64,000 nt of DNA from Strongylocentrotus droebachiensis. Its lineage: Eukaryota; Echinodermata; Echinoidea; Camarodonta; Strongylocentrotidae. The notes under the pieces were generated by a model, which worked only from the letters and a program-made list of their open reading frames with translations, did not search any database and had not been told where the DNA came from. A program made the translations under genes and the position numbers. The stretch lies in contig JAVYIG010007462.1 of the NCBI GenBank assembly GCA_035222895.1, positions 1 to 64,000 on the forward strand, given 5' to 3'. Below are positions 33,854 through 47,226 of the stretch, one piece after another (within the stretch, counting starts at the first letter, position 1; each line of letters starts with the position of its first letter).

Positions 33854-34724
33854 AGTTATAGTAATAGGATGCAGTTGATAATCATAAGGAGTCGCTATTC
33901 TTCTTATCATTCCCCTTGAGAGATGTTCATTTTAAGTGAGACTGAGAAAGATTAGATTTCAACATCCTATTATGGAGGTGAAAATTAAATAGATGAATTA
34001 TATATCAACGGAAAACTTATAAGCCATAGATAACAATAAAATAAAATATCGGTATATACCATTTGAGTGTCTGTCAGAGGAGTAACGGCTCTCTATTCTA
34101 TGTTCATTCAGCTTTCCATTGATAGCAAGTTGTATTTTCATCGGATAGGATCTTTAATGGTGGTAATATCATAAGTTTACAGTGGCTGTGTGATTGAACG
34201 GGAGTTCCAGTGGTAATAGTCGACAATCCTGAGGAATTTTGTTCTTTCTCACCATCTTATGATCATGTCCTAGAAAATTAGACCATCTACAGTGAGAGGT
34301 AGATGAGTATGAAGGGAGATGTGAAGATACCTCATAACAATTATCCAGCAAAATTGTGAAAAGTAAGATGATTATTGACAAATACCATATTTGTTTATTT
34401 TTAAAGTTTTGAGTGCAATGGTAAGGAAAGGTAGATAATATCGATTTTATTTTAGACTAGAAAAGTGTCAGCTGTCATATATAATTTCTATTGCTACATC
34501 TCAAAGTTAATATAAATGTAAAGCTGCCATTTATTTTGTTTTTACCTAATGTAAATAACATTTTGTGCCTCGTAAATTATGTATGCTTCCTTTTTGGTTT
34601 CTAATTTGTTTAGCTTCATTTAAGTAAGATGTATCTTGAAATGCTCTGTCCTATTAGCAACTTACCCATGCTTTTCTTTTGATATCTATCTCCATTTTAT
34701 ATTTAACTTTTTCCTCTCTTTCTC

Positions 34725-34930
34725 CCCCCTCCCCCCCCCCCCCCTCTCTCCCCCCCCCCCTCTCTCCCCCCCCCCCCCCTCACCTCTCTCCCCCCCCCCC
34801 CCCCCCTCACCTCTCTCCCCCCCCCCCTCACTTTCTCCTCCCTTTCTACTTTATCTGTTAGTCTCTCTCTCTCTTTATTTCCCCCTTCCTTTTTCACTCT
34901 CCTTTTCTCTCGCCTCACTCTCAAACCTTT
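34725..34930. repeat. C-rich and CT-rich simple repeat
   Basis: Alternating C runs with CTCTCT or CTCACCTCTCT spacers, three near-identical modules between 34745 and 34830. Confidence 0.95.
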
Positions 34931-35254
34931 TCTATTGCTTCTTTCTGCTTTTGGGTAGATTTCTGACTTCTCACCCCTCTTCTCTCTATATATTTAAGAT
35001 GACTACCTTTAAAGTTTATACATAGATGTTATTCAGTGTGTATGTACAAAATAGGAACATACAATGTATTTATTTATAACAAAAATCTTTTGTACAGTCA
35101 TTTTTAGAACAAATTGCATGTAGTAGTTATCACAGATTCTATCAAATTATTAGTTATCTACCAGCATGAATGAGTTGAGATAATTGTAAATAATTCATGA
35201 TTCAAATCAGTACTATTTAAATCCTTGAACCTTATCAGTGTGGAAAGCTCCTGG

Positions 35255-35514
35255 AGGGTGTTTCAATGAGATCCAGAGTCAATAAAATAAAATATATTAA
35301 AAAGCGAAAATTCAAGTATTTAAGACATTTTATAAATTTCACATCAAAATCATGAAATCTCCTTGATAATAGAAAATATGAATAATTTGAATCAACATTT
35401 TATGCCTTTTAAAATAACTCATATAAAATATTTTCATAGATGCTAACAGCTTTCCATAATTAAAAAGTCCAACTTCGAGATACGTTCAACTTAGGATCTT
35501 TGTGAAACACCCCC
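35255..35514. mobile_element. MITE family M4, left end degraded
   Basis: GGGTGTTTCAATGAGATCC at the left and GGATCTTTGTGAAACACCCC at the right. Confidence 0.8.
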
Positions 35515-36683
35515 TGGTGTGGCTTCACTTTAACTGTGAAAGATATGGTTCATTCATTTGTAATACTAAATGAGAAACCTGTGCTACTGTCCTGCATAGG
35601 TGTTTCTCATAAGATGTAGCTAGGAGGGAAATTTGTATAATTTTTGTTTTTGCAATAAAATCATCAATATTCTAGGATATCAATTTTCTCCCTATTACTT
35701 TTAAGTTTTGTTTAAACATCTTGCAGAAAGTGCTTTGAAATATGCACTAGAATTGTTCTGTAATTAATTATTGTGCAGAGCTTAATTTCCAGAAAGTAAT
35801 AAAGCAATAAGAATCAAACAGTGATACATGTATGTGCTAATCGTGTTCATTGTGTGTATTTGAAGGAAGAGAGAGAGAGCATGATAGAGAGAGCGGAATA
35901 GAGAGAGAGAGAGTAAACAGAGGTAGAAAAAGGGAGGAGGGATGGAGTGATCGTTAAACGATGGACAGATTGGACATATCTGGAAATGAAGAGTATGTTA
36001 ACGTTAAGTTGTACACAAGAAGAGATATCAGGGACTCTTTACATTCCACGAAGAATGAATATTCATAAGTTCCCCAAATAGACTGACAGAACAAACTAAT
36101 CTCAAATATGGCAAGAAACAAAACTTTTAAAAATGTATACCCTGTTAAACACTGAAGGTATTAAAATTTAAAACTCGTTCAAAAAGGTCCATACATGTAT
36201 AAAATAGAGGGTTACGATTAAATTATATATCCTTGTTCTTGTAGTATGCAGTGTGCTTTACTTGTGTTATATCTCATGAAATCCTTTCTTTGCTTCAATG
36301 AATCACTGTATGAAGGATATTTGATTAAAAAAAGAGAAGTTTCAAGTGATTCGCCTTTGCATGCTTCTGTGTTTTATCTCAAAAGAAATAATTTTATGCA
36401 CTTTTGAAAAACATTTTCTGCATTAAAATCAAGATAGACAGTCCATGTAGACAATGACATGTCTCAGTCGAAGAATGCATCAAGTCTTCTTCTAACAGTG
36501 AAACACTTTCATGTACATGTTTAGATGTCATAATGTACATATAAAACAAGATAAAAGGTTTTCTATAAGTTATAATCATATGTACATATTCACATAATAT
36601 ATTTTCTTGCACTCTTGTTTCACTGAAATGTACTTGAATTTACCTAAACATGAACTTTCTTTGATATGCTCAAAGACCATACA

Positions 36684-36994
36684 GGGGCCTGTTTCACAAA
36701 GATCCTAAGTTGAACTTATCTTTAAGTTGGACTTAAAAGTTATGGTAAGCCATTGGCATCTTTGAAAACATTTTTAAAAAGTTATTTTAAAAGACATTTA
36801 ATGTTGATTCTAATCATTCATATCTTCTATTATCAACAAGATTTAACGTTCTTGATGTGGAATTTATGAAAAGTCTAAAAAACTTGAATTTTCGTTTTTG
36901 AATTTATTTTATTTTAAGGCTACAAATGGCTCTTCATAATTTTTAAGTCCAACTTAGAGTTAAGTTCGACTTATGATCCTTGTGAAACTCCCCC
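36684..36994. mobile_element. MITE family M4, inverted copy
   Basis: GGGGCCTGTTTCACAAAGATCC at the left edge region and GATCCTTGTGAAACTCCCC at the right. The body is in reverse orientation to the 18064 copy. Confidence 0.82.
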
Positions 36995-37507
36995 AGATCA
37001 ATCATACCACACGGTATACTCTAGAACACGTGTCTTCCAGGGCCCATGTTCATAAAATTATACTAAGCCTACCGGTAGTTGTCAACTAACTACAGTCAAA
37101 CCTGCTTTAGTGACCACCTGCCTACAAAGACCACATTATACCTTTGATTACCGGTACTCTGTTTTTTAAATCTCATTTCAATTATCGCATTGTTGTGAAG
37201 GATTCTTCTTACATATCCATACATGCATGAATGGTTGAATCAATATCATCTTAATATCTTGTTACATAAGTTTCCTAATCTGGATGAGATTATCCCTGGG
37301 ATGGTCATCAATCTTTGGCGCTTCTTGGTGGATATGACTGACCTCCATGTCATGTCATGTGCATAGGGTAATTAAAAGCTAGAAATCAGCGCTAAAGTAT
37401 GGATGCTGTGTTGGAATTGATCACTTCTCGTTGGATGTCTCTTTATAACGTCGGCTCGAAATAATTCAAGAAGCGTGTGAGTTTCATCTTGTGTCTTGCA
37501 TACCGCT

Positions 37508-37740
37508 GCTCCAGAACTGAATGTTATTGTGTTAACAGAGCGTCTGAACTCATGCCAAAGCAACACTGCTCCAGTATGGTCTTCCGAGCCCAAATGATCA
37601 ATCAAGGTCTATTCACTCTTCAGCTATTACACCATAACATGTTGAAACGTCACAATAGGACACTAAAACGTTCAGTGAACATTGTTATTGTGTTCTCAAT
37701 CAGAGAGTCTGAACTCATGCCAAAGCAGTAACACTGCTAC
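37508..37740. repeat. Two-copy repeat in the Ly6 gene 3' UTR
   Basis: TGTTATTGTGTTNNCA, GAGNGTCTGAACTCATGCCA and AAAGCA(GTA)ACACTGCT occur at 37513-37577 and 37672-37740. The second copy touches the stop codon. Confidence 0.75.
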
Positions 37741-37922
37741 ATACACCATAACCATCCTCTGACTAACATTGTCGATAAAACTAAACACAGCGATGTGAAC
37801 AGCCTCGACGATTGTAATAACGTTCCATGACTGTACGGTGTTATCGTTGTAAAGATCGCTGTGCTGGAGTTGGTAGGAACGGCTTCGTTGCACTTCGAGC
37901 CCTCACAGCAAGATATACATTT
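37737..37922 (-). CDS. LYPD6: LYPD6-like exon 4: CCxxxxCN signature and GPI tail
   Basis: Residues 127-187, starting KCISCCEGSKCNEA, then a Ser/Thr-rich stalk and the hydrophobic tail LFTSLCLVLSTMLVRGW, stop TAG at 37739-37737. Acceptor ttcttttgcag. A roughly 65-bp segment just past the stop is duplicated at 37513-37577. I saw no close polyadenylation signal. Confidence 0.87.
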   Translation of the reverse strand, partial: KCISCCEGSKCNEAVPTNSSTAIFTTITPYSHGTLLQSSRLFTSLCLVLSTMLVRGWLWCM

Positions 37923-39626
37923 CTGCAAAAGAACATGAATGAAATATGAACCACTGGTTGTAATTAAAAACCTGCCAATCTAGGTTAATGGACGACTTCA
38001 ATAAAGTTAAAGGAAAAGTTCACCGTCTTCTACATGTACATTGTCCATGCATGTACTTTGAATTATAGCAACAAAAAATAAATAAATACTGGTAAACAAA
38101 AACTAAAAACTAAAACATACAAAGCAATAAAGTTCCTCACTGTGTTTGATCTCCTTAATTTAATAACTTCATATTTCTTTCTTAAATTTCAAAAATTCCA
38201 AAACAGATTTCTTTCGAAGTTTCCCTGCTCTATTTCTTTCATTACTTTGTTATAATTCAATACATCTTTAATGAGGATCGTTTCCCCCTTGATGAGGTGT
38301 AAAAGTAGTCACCCGAAGAATCAAAAGCGTTATGAACTGGTGCAAAATTCATATCATTGTGAAGGGAAAGTCTTACTGATCAAATATAAACAACTTCCCT
38401 CTTAAATTTATGTTTTGGGCCCGCAGTAATCATCTACCAAAAATGTTAATTTTGAGATCAAGATTTTTCTGCCTTTAGCGGTCCTTCGTAGAGTGTCAAG
38501 CTTCTTGAAGTCACATGCGAGACACAGCTAGCCACAGAATTGTATATGCCTTTCCATGATATCTTTATAATTTTCCAACAAATTATTCATGATTTTCAAG
38601 AAAAATCTTTTCATATATATAATTTGTCCATTCGGGTGACTACTATAAGTCACAGCCGCCCAAAGGGTTGCTGTGACATCCTCTTTACTTTTCACAAACA
38701 ATATCGAAATCCATCTCATTAGCCTTACAATTCTCTTCTTCATAATAGTGGAGTGAATTAATCCTTTTCTTCTCTTTGTATTTTATTGATGAGGTTCATT
38801 AAAGTAAAGCAACCTACATTATTTTTTAGAGTATATTCTCCATAGCACCCTTCTGAATTTTAGCACACAACCTTTTTAAACATAATTGCTCCATCACAAA
38901 TAGAGTTCTCTCCACCTCAATGACTGCCTCACCTTTGTATCAAATTGTTGAGGAGTAAAATCCGAACAGCCTACAGAGTTGGGCGTACATTCTCCATTCG
39001 TAGCGCACAGTTTATGAACTAAAACACTGTCTCCAGACAGACTATTGAGATGATGTTCTGTGTAACAGTACTTGGTACCTGGCAAAAGAAAGGGCAAAAT
39101 AAAGTATAACAAACCTTGTAAATGTTAGTCTAATAATAATAATAATGAACATTACTTGTATAGCGCATATCACTAACACAAAGAAAGTCCATATGCTCTT
39201 AGGAAAGAAGCAAATAGAGATAGGGCAGAATAGAAATGAACATTTCTGCCTGATACATGCGTGATAATATAAAGCTTAGCCCTACAGGCAGATTTGCTGC
39301 ATCTTCAAAGCTTTTTGTTCTTCACATTTGCTATAGTATATCCACACATGTAGGTATAGTTTTCCATACCCTATTGTGAATGGTAATACGACCCGTGCTC
39401 ACGGGACGTAAGTGGTCTTTGGTCAACTACCTACACTATCTGAACTCTTCACTTCAACCCTAGATCAAACGCTAATCATCTACACCTAACGTTAATCTTA
39501 ACTATACCTGGTAGACCTAACTTCAACCTATAAACACAACCCTAACCCTATATTGTGAAAGAGATACAGCTCAAACTTCAAAGGCAAAGGCAAATGTTGC
39601 TTGAACATGTGTTAGATTACTGAAAC

Positions 39627-39663
<37 letters not shown>

Positions 39664-42600
39664 GTAATAATGATGGAGATGATGGTAATGATGGAGATGA
39701 TGATGATGATGATGATGATGATAAAGTTGATGTGAAAAATAAAGATGGTAAATCTACCAGTACTTCAAATCCAAATTCAACTGGGCTTGATAATCCTATA
39801 AAGAAACGAACCTTGAGGGCAGAATCCATCATAGGCCTTGTCGTTACACTCCTGATTGGTCTTTCTGCTGTCACATGTAAAACACTTAATGGCATCAGGG
39901 AAAGGTGTGGCTGCAATAAAGAGAAAAATAAACGAAACAAAAGATAAATTAAATATCAACATCTAAGTGAATTTTCATCTAAGGCGCCAAATAATAGGCC
40001 TACTTCCGACTTTCTTTAAATAATGGACATGCTTTATAGCACATATGCAAGGGGACATAACATATAAAGTGATATTTATAAGTATCAAAATAGAAAATAA
40101 TGTTATTCAAAGCAACTTTGACATGTGAAAAAATAGATTTTGTGCCAATATGATTTTGACAGCCCCAACAAAAATGTGAGAGAGAGACAAGAAAAAATAA
40201 TTTAGAAGAGATGATTCAAGTAGATGAATGTACTTGAACACTAAAGTCTTCAGTATCACTTTTATACATGTCATTTCTACAGACACACGAACATGAACAT
40301 GAATACACTGTAAAATAAGTGTAAATATTCAAATAGTAAATATTTCATGTACTTTAATTCATTCATTCATTATCACATACATGTGTCATGTAGGACCACA
40401 TTTCTTCACACAGCTCTATGCAATGCAATGCATTATTTCCCAATTTCAATCTCAGTGAGTAATGTACATAGCTTGTATTTTCACAAGTTTATTTTTCCCC
40501 ATATATCCCTTCTGTCCATCTGAGGTCAACAAACTGCAAGTCACTAGCCTCTCACACAGGTCACTTTCTCCTCTTACCACTGCTACTCAATAGAGCTCCC
40601 ATTCTCCCTCAAGTAACATCAATTTCTCCTTTCATGCTTCAATTCATTCATCTCTCTCTGCTAAGGTTCACACGGCAGTCCGTTGATTTTAAGTTTAGGC
40701 GACAATTTTAAACTTCAAAGTTATCTTGTACCGGTAGTTAGGGACCCAGTTGTAACACAAAGTTAAAAATCGAAGCCGTCTGCACTAGTTTGGCCAGGAG
40801 GGATTAGACCTCCCTGCAAGGTCACTGACAGGTGGTTATCTCATCAAATCAGCTCTCAATTAACATAAGAAAAAGGGGATCATGGGGGCACCAACTAAGC
40901 ATTGTTTGCTATTAAAGAGGGCGCAAGTAACTACAATTAGTGCAGCGGGGCTTTAAGGTTAGCAAAGTACATGTAAGAACAAGCAGTTGGGGGGGTCCTC
41001 ACTCAAAGTTCTGAGCCGAGCGGTCGGTAGAAATTAACTTTGAGATTACGCCAGCTTAATGTAGTTAACTAAAGTGACTGCTATCTCCTCGTCGTCAATG
41101 GATCGTTGTTTAACTTAGAGGTTTCATAAATTTAAACCTACAGTAATCCTGTGTGAACATCTCTCTTTCTCCCTGTATGTATTATCTTTCAATGAAGCAT
41201 GTCCATAGGGTTTATTCTTTCAAGATCAACTTGGAAATTCAACTCCAGCGGTTGCCATTCTACACCAAGACTCATAAATTTAGAAAATGACTTGCATATT
41301 TATGGGGGAAAGGATCCAATATCTCGAGAAGAAAATGCATAGAAAGGAATGTATGTTTATCATGTATCAGTTCATATACATATAGTAAAAGAGTGTGTAC
41401 GTCAATGCGAAAGATAAAGATTTTTGGTTTACTCAAGCTATTTTTGGATTTACAAGTTTAAAAGTCACATTTTCCTGCAACAACTTTACTTTATATCACA
41501 GCATTTATGTTGACAGTCTTCATTGAGTTTTTCTGATCCTTGAGGGCTTTCTAACCCTAGAGCTGCTTTGTATGAAAAAACTAAAGAGAGAGATTAACAA
41601 TTAGGAAGTATCAGAAAAAGTAATCTAGGAAGTATGAAATAAAATATATCTATATCATTGAAAATGTAATTTGTTGGCAAATTCATCATCTACAGGGAAT
41701 TTTTAAAACTTAAATTGAGCACAAGTTGCAGGAAGACATGGAAGTAGAATCAGAAATGTTTCTCTGAAAGCTCTTCTCAGCATCCAACATACTATAAGAA
41801 ATACCACCTGACCCTAATTAGACCCATGTGACTGTACCACCTGACCCATGTGATCAATATAGCTTAACCCTTTTAACCCCAATCATAACCTAACATGCCC
41901 CCATGTTTTAGAGACTCATCAATCAATATTTTAGACTATCAGTCTGACTGATATACATGTATGCTATACTGAAGGCAGTAAAATAATCCAAAATGAGGTA
42001 AAAAATTAACCCCAATCTTTATCAAACATGACCACCCTCACACCCCCCCCCCCCCCCCCCCCCCCGGCCAAAATCAAGTATTAAAGACTCATAAATCAAT
42101 ATTTTAGACCGGCAGTCTGATTAATATGCTAATTAAAGCAGTCAAAGTACTATCAAAATGAAACTTAACCTTAACCACAAGAATTTAAAACCAAATATGA
42201 TGCCCTAATATCACGTCTTAATGACTCATAAATCAATATTTTAGACTAACAGACTGATTTAATATGCTACGGAAGGCAGTAAAAATGTTGTCCGAATGAA
42301 GTCTACTATTCTCAATCTATTGGGCTTAAAATAAACATGTCATATAGAAGGCTATCATTTGTATCATTTTAGTAATCTTACTTTAGTGGCACTGACGAGT
42401 GTAATTATCTATTATCATTCAAAGGCTATTCAGCTCATTATCCCTATGAATCAATACCCACCCCTTCACCACTGATGTTTTCTTCGAATCAGATTCTTTT
42501 TAATAACCTCTGAAGATATTTTACTGCACGAGACATCCTTGATGAGGAATGTAAGTAGATGAAGAATTTGTTTACAATAGGCCTGTCATTATTGGACTGA

Positions 42601-45600
42601 AGTTGCAAAATAACCCGCTATTTTCAGACTCGGGATGTTTTTCTGAAGCTCGAAACTGCGTTTTCACCAGACCGATGTGTTCATTACAAACTAGCTCTGA
42701 CAGGCGGAAATAAGCCCGCTATTTTCCAAATATTTTGGAGACAAAGACAGAATTTCTCATGATATTTTCTCGACCAAATAGCCCGCTAATTGCAACTGCA
42801 GACTGATAAGGACGCAAATTAGCTGGCTTTTTTGAGATCGGGCTATTTGGCAAACTTGAGCTGATGAGGACAGGCCTAATACCTGAACCATTTATATGTT
42901 GATGAGGTTGGTAACCGTTGGTTATGGGGCGGAGTTTGACTGGGGGTCAGGGGTCACGGGTGAAGCAATGGTCCATGAACCTCACGTTACCTCCATCAAT
43001 CATCCCCAAATTTAGATGGAATTTGTCAACATTTCCCAGAGAGAGAGATATGAGGCAGAATGCAGATAAACATACATATCTTGATTGTAAAGTCCATGTT
43101 TGTGTAAGATGTACATGTATGTGAAGTGAGAAATGCTAGAAAAGACAAATATTGTACTACTACTAGTCAAACATAGATGTCTACATGCTTCCGTTGCAAC
43201 CAGAATTTTGTCAGCATTTTTTTAATGTCAAATCAACTTTGATATGAACCTTATATGTACTGTGAATAATTCATTACTCCTTCAAATAGATTGCCCTATA
43301 ATTGCAACATTTTCAGCAAATTTCTATTTATGTGGAAGTCGGTAACCCTACTACAAAACACTTTACTCAATTGTCCCGTTTTGTAAATAATTTTTTTTTT
43401 TTATAGAGGGGGGGGGGGGGGGGGATGGTGTAAATTGAACAATAACCATAGCCTAAACTTTGCTTATTTCAAAGATAATGTGTGATGATTGTACCCTTCC
43501 TGATAGTGAAAGTCACAGACTGTTATTCCATCTAGAGAACATCGAAATGCCTGACTATCAATTTCAGAGGTGTGTTAGGGCAAAGCACGAGAGGAAGAAC
43601 TTCCATCACACAACATCCCTGTATTTTGTTAGAGGTTGGGTCACTCCAAACAAGCTGTACGCGGGTTGGGCGAGGAGGGGAAGGAGGAGGAGGAGGATTG
43701 GGAACGCATTTTAGCCTGGAAGAATTCTTAATCCATCGATGACAGATGGCGGTCATGTTAGATCACACCATCTGGTGTCTAAGGGAGTGTGAAATACAAG
43801 CAATGTCTTGACCTTGATGGCTTAAGATCTAGGGATCACCTTGGTAGAGGTGAGGTTCAAAAGGAACTTGAGTCTCCTTCAGTCAGACTTACAGTGGATA
43901 ACAACATGGAAGAAAAGAGACCAACAAGTACAGGTAGGGGCTACCCCTCTCTTAGACGAATAAATTGTACTTTCATATGCCCTCCTATACCCCACTTAAA
44001 GCCCCACTGCACTACTTGTAGCTACTTGCTCCCTCTATATAGAAAACAATGCCTAAGCGGTGCCTGTTGGTCCCCCATGATCTTCTTTTTCTTATGTTAA
44101 TTGAGAGCTGAGTTGATGAGATAACCACCTGTCAGTGACCACACTGGGTGGTCTAATCTCCCCTGGCCAAACTAGTACAGACAGGCTTTAAAAGGAATTT
44201 AGTAGGTTTAGGGGCTACATGTATATGTACATGTAACAATGTACATGTACTGTACATCTATCTCTTTGCAGATGAGAAGGAATATGTTCTGACTTTGGAA
44301 AGAGTCATTTTGTTGACTCAAAACTTAAATATATATTCAATTTATTTTCCCATGGGAAGAAGGCTTTAAAAAAAATACAAGCAATGTCATAACCTTGGTG
44401 GATCAGGGTCTCAAAATCTAGGGATCACCTGGGAAAGGTGTGCTCAGAAAGAATTTTAGTCTCCATTAGTTTAGGGCATGAAAGGGTAGAAGTGGGTCAT
44501 GTTATGAACCCCTTGCTTAGATTTCTACTTCTACGTGTACATGTAGGTTGAATTCACCCCTCCTCTCCTCTTCACCAAATGTAGGGGGGGGGGGGGGCTC
44601 TGTTTTGTTTTCAAGCAAAGCAATAGAAAAGAGGGAAATACAATTCCTAAAGTCAAAAGGTACACTTACAGGAGGTACTTCAAAGACAGAAAGATATTTT
44701 CAACATGAAATTTCCCTGATCCCCCAAAAAACAGATTTTTGTGATGAATGTAATTTTTATGCAGCATGAAATCTATTGTGAATCCATTCCAGACCACTCC
44801 TCAATTTATCAAATATTTCTGATGGTAGGAGTATACTTGGTAAGCTAGAGATCGAGGGTGTTAATTACTGAATCTACATGTCAGGACTGGAGTCATCCCA
44901 TCGTTCCAAAGAAAAATGTACCTGACATTCCTCTACTGTTTTACGTCAGCCAGAGGTGATGAACGAAGGAGGAAGGATGGGATATTTTCATTCTCTTCTC
45001 ACATTACATGATCAGTTTTTTTTTAAATCTCTTCTCCAATATCCACCATTCTCCTCTATGGTTCAGGACTACATCATTATACACCAGGACCCCGGAATGT
45101 CTCAGCTAGCTACAATGTACGGGTTGTATGTATTCCAGTTTTACACATAATTTTCATGCACAGTATTTGTTTGGTAAAATAATATTATTGTAAGGAAGAC
45201 TTTAAAAATTAAAATTATGATTTGTCTACTTATAGTGGGACATTCCTTTCCATCATAAATAAATCATGCATATATATATTCTCATCAGAAGTGAGATAGA
45301 AATAATTGGGTCAAACCTTCGTAAAAATCATGGAAACGAGAAGCGGTCAGTTGGCCTAGCTGTTGCATGAATTTCATCAGCTTTTCAGGCTCAGTGTTAA
45401 TGCATTAGGTGACAGATATACTAATATACAGACCAGAAATAATACAGCTAGTACTGCATAGAACCTTCTCTGCTGGGCTAGTAGGTAATCCACCCAGATA
45501 AGTAAACTATTTTTTCAGCCTTACTTCTACAAAGGCTATGCCATTAGGCCCTACATGGTTGCCTTGTATGGTGATGTACAGATCAATGGGGTGGGGGCTG

Positions 45601-47191
45601 GGAAGGGGATGCTTTTGGGCTGAATCTGAAAAAAAGACATTCTGAACTAAACTCCATTTATACCTTTTATTCACACTTTTCTTGATTAAAATGATTGATC
45701 TCATTCTCTGTACCAAGGTGTCAAAAGTATCTCATCAAACTTATTAAAGTAAAGGCAGGAAATTAGAAGGGATCTCTGAAGAGCCACACATCCATACAGG
45801 TCCATCCATTAAAGTCAAGAAGGGGGCTACAGAATATGTAAATCAGATGTACACGTTTTTTACAAACCTGGTTTGTAAAAATGCGTCGAAACGCGTCATT
45901 AGACGCACAAAAACCTAGGTTTGTCGACTAACCTCCTTTGTGAATTCAGGCCTGAGAGTTTATCTTATTACATCCGGCCATTACAAGCACAAATATGAAA
46001 TGTGTAAGGGACCTAGCTACACCTCATTCTTAAACCTGTTCATGCTCCTCAAAATTCTCAGACCAGCATTCATGGACACCTACACGTATCAAGCTGGCAA
46101 CATAAATATCAGATGTCAGAGACCACATTTACAGTTCTTCTTCGTCCCGAATTTCGTCCAGACTCTTTGAATCTTGTTGAATTTCATTTTACACTGTAGG
46201 GCCCTAGTTATGGTCATCTATCTGGAGTGCTTGGGGTAAGAGATAAACCATACATGGATGTCTTGACTTCATTTCCACTATAGTTTTTTTTTTTTTTTTA
46301 ATCCAAGCAAGTACAAGGGTGAAGTGTGAATAAGACCACTATCTCTTCTCAGTTGCATTCCCCACATACTCTCATGCATGCATTTATGCTATAGTCTTAT
46401 AGCAGATAAAGACTGAACGTCTTTGATCCCTTTCACATGACTTAAAAATATGAATGAAATGTGAACAGATACCAAATCTCTTCTTTAACTGATTTACAAC
46501 CATTAAACGTTCAGAGCGGTATTTATCAATGAGCCAGGGAGTTTTGTGAAGGAACATGGATTTATTACTGACTCCATGATTGAACAGAGATAAATTAATG
46601 ACTTTCAATGACCCCATTCACAATGAGGTTTTATTCATGGAAGCACGAATGAGACCACAGTTTCTTCTCAAACTAATTCGCAATCCTCTAACGTTTTGAG
46701 AGCCGCATTGATGGTCACCCTGGGAGCTTAATATCGGATGTCATATATTTATGACTTGTGGGCGAGACTGGACTCTGGTTACCAAACCCTGGGCCTGGCA
46801 TATAAATCCCTATCAGCTGGCTACGGGCTAGAAATTCCTCTGAGATTGACAGACCAACCACAGTCAAGTTTAGTAAAAAAAAAAAAAATCAGGGAAAGTT
46901 CAACCTGGTATCCAAGCATTATCACCACCTCCCTGGTCAGTCTTTCAACTATTCTATGACAATATCTTTACTGCCATCATAAAAGAAGATGAGAGGTGGA
47001 TTGAATAATAGGGATGGGGTGCAAGTATCATCATCAACATCATTATCACCATCATCATCACCATCATCATCTTCAACATCATCAACATCATCATCACCAT
47101 CATCATCTTCAACATCATCATCATCTTCAACATCATCATCATCATCATCATCATCTCCAACATCATCATCATATCCATCATCATCATCATA

Positions 47192-47226
<35 letters not shown>

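Larger units (their letters stand above)
34931..37371. other. Intergenic region between the convergent genes
   Basis: Apart from the MITEs at 35255 and 36684 and a GA tract at 35868-35940, I see no gene. Several AATAAA words occur (for example 35654, 35799) but cannot be tied to either gene. Confidence 0.45.
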
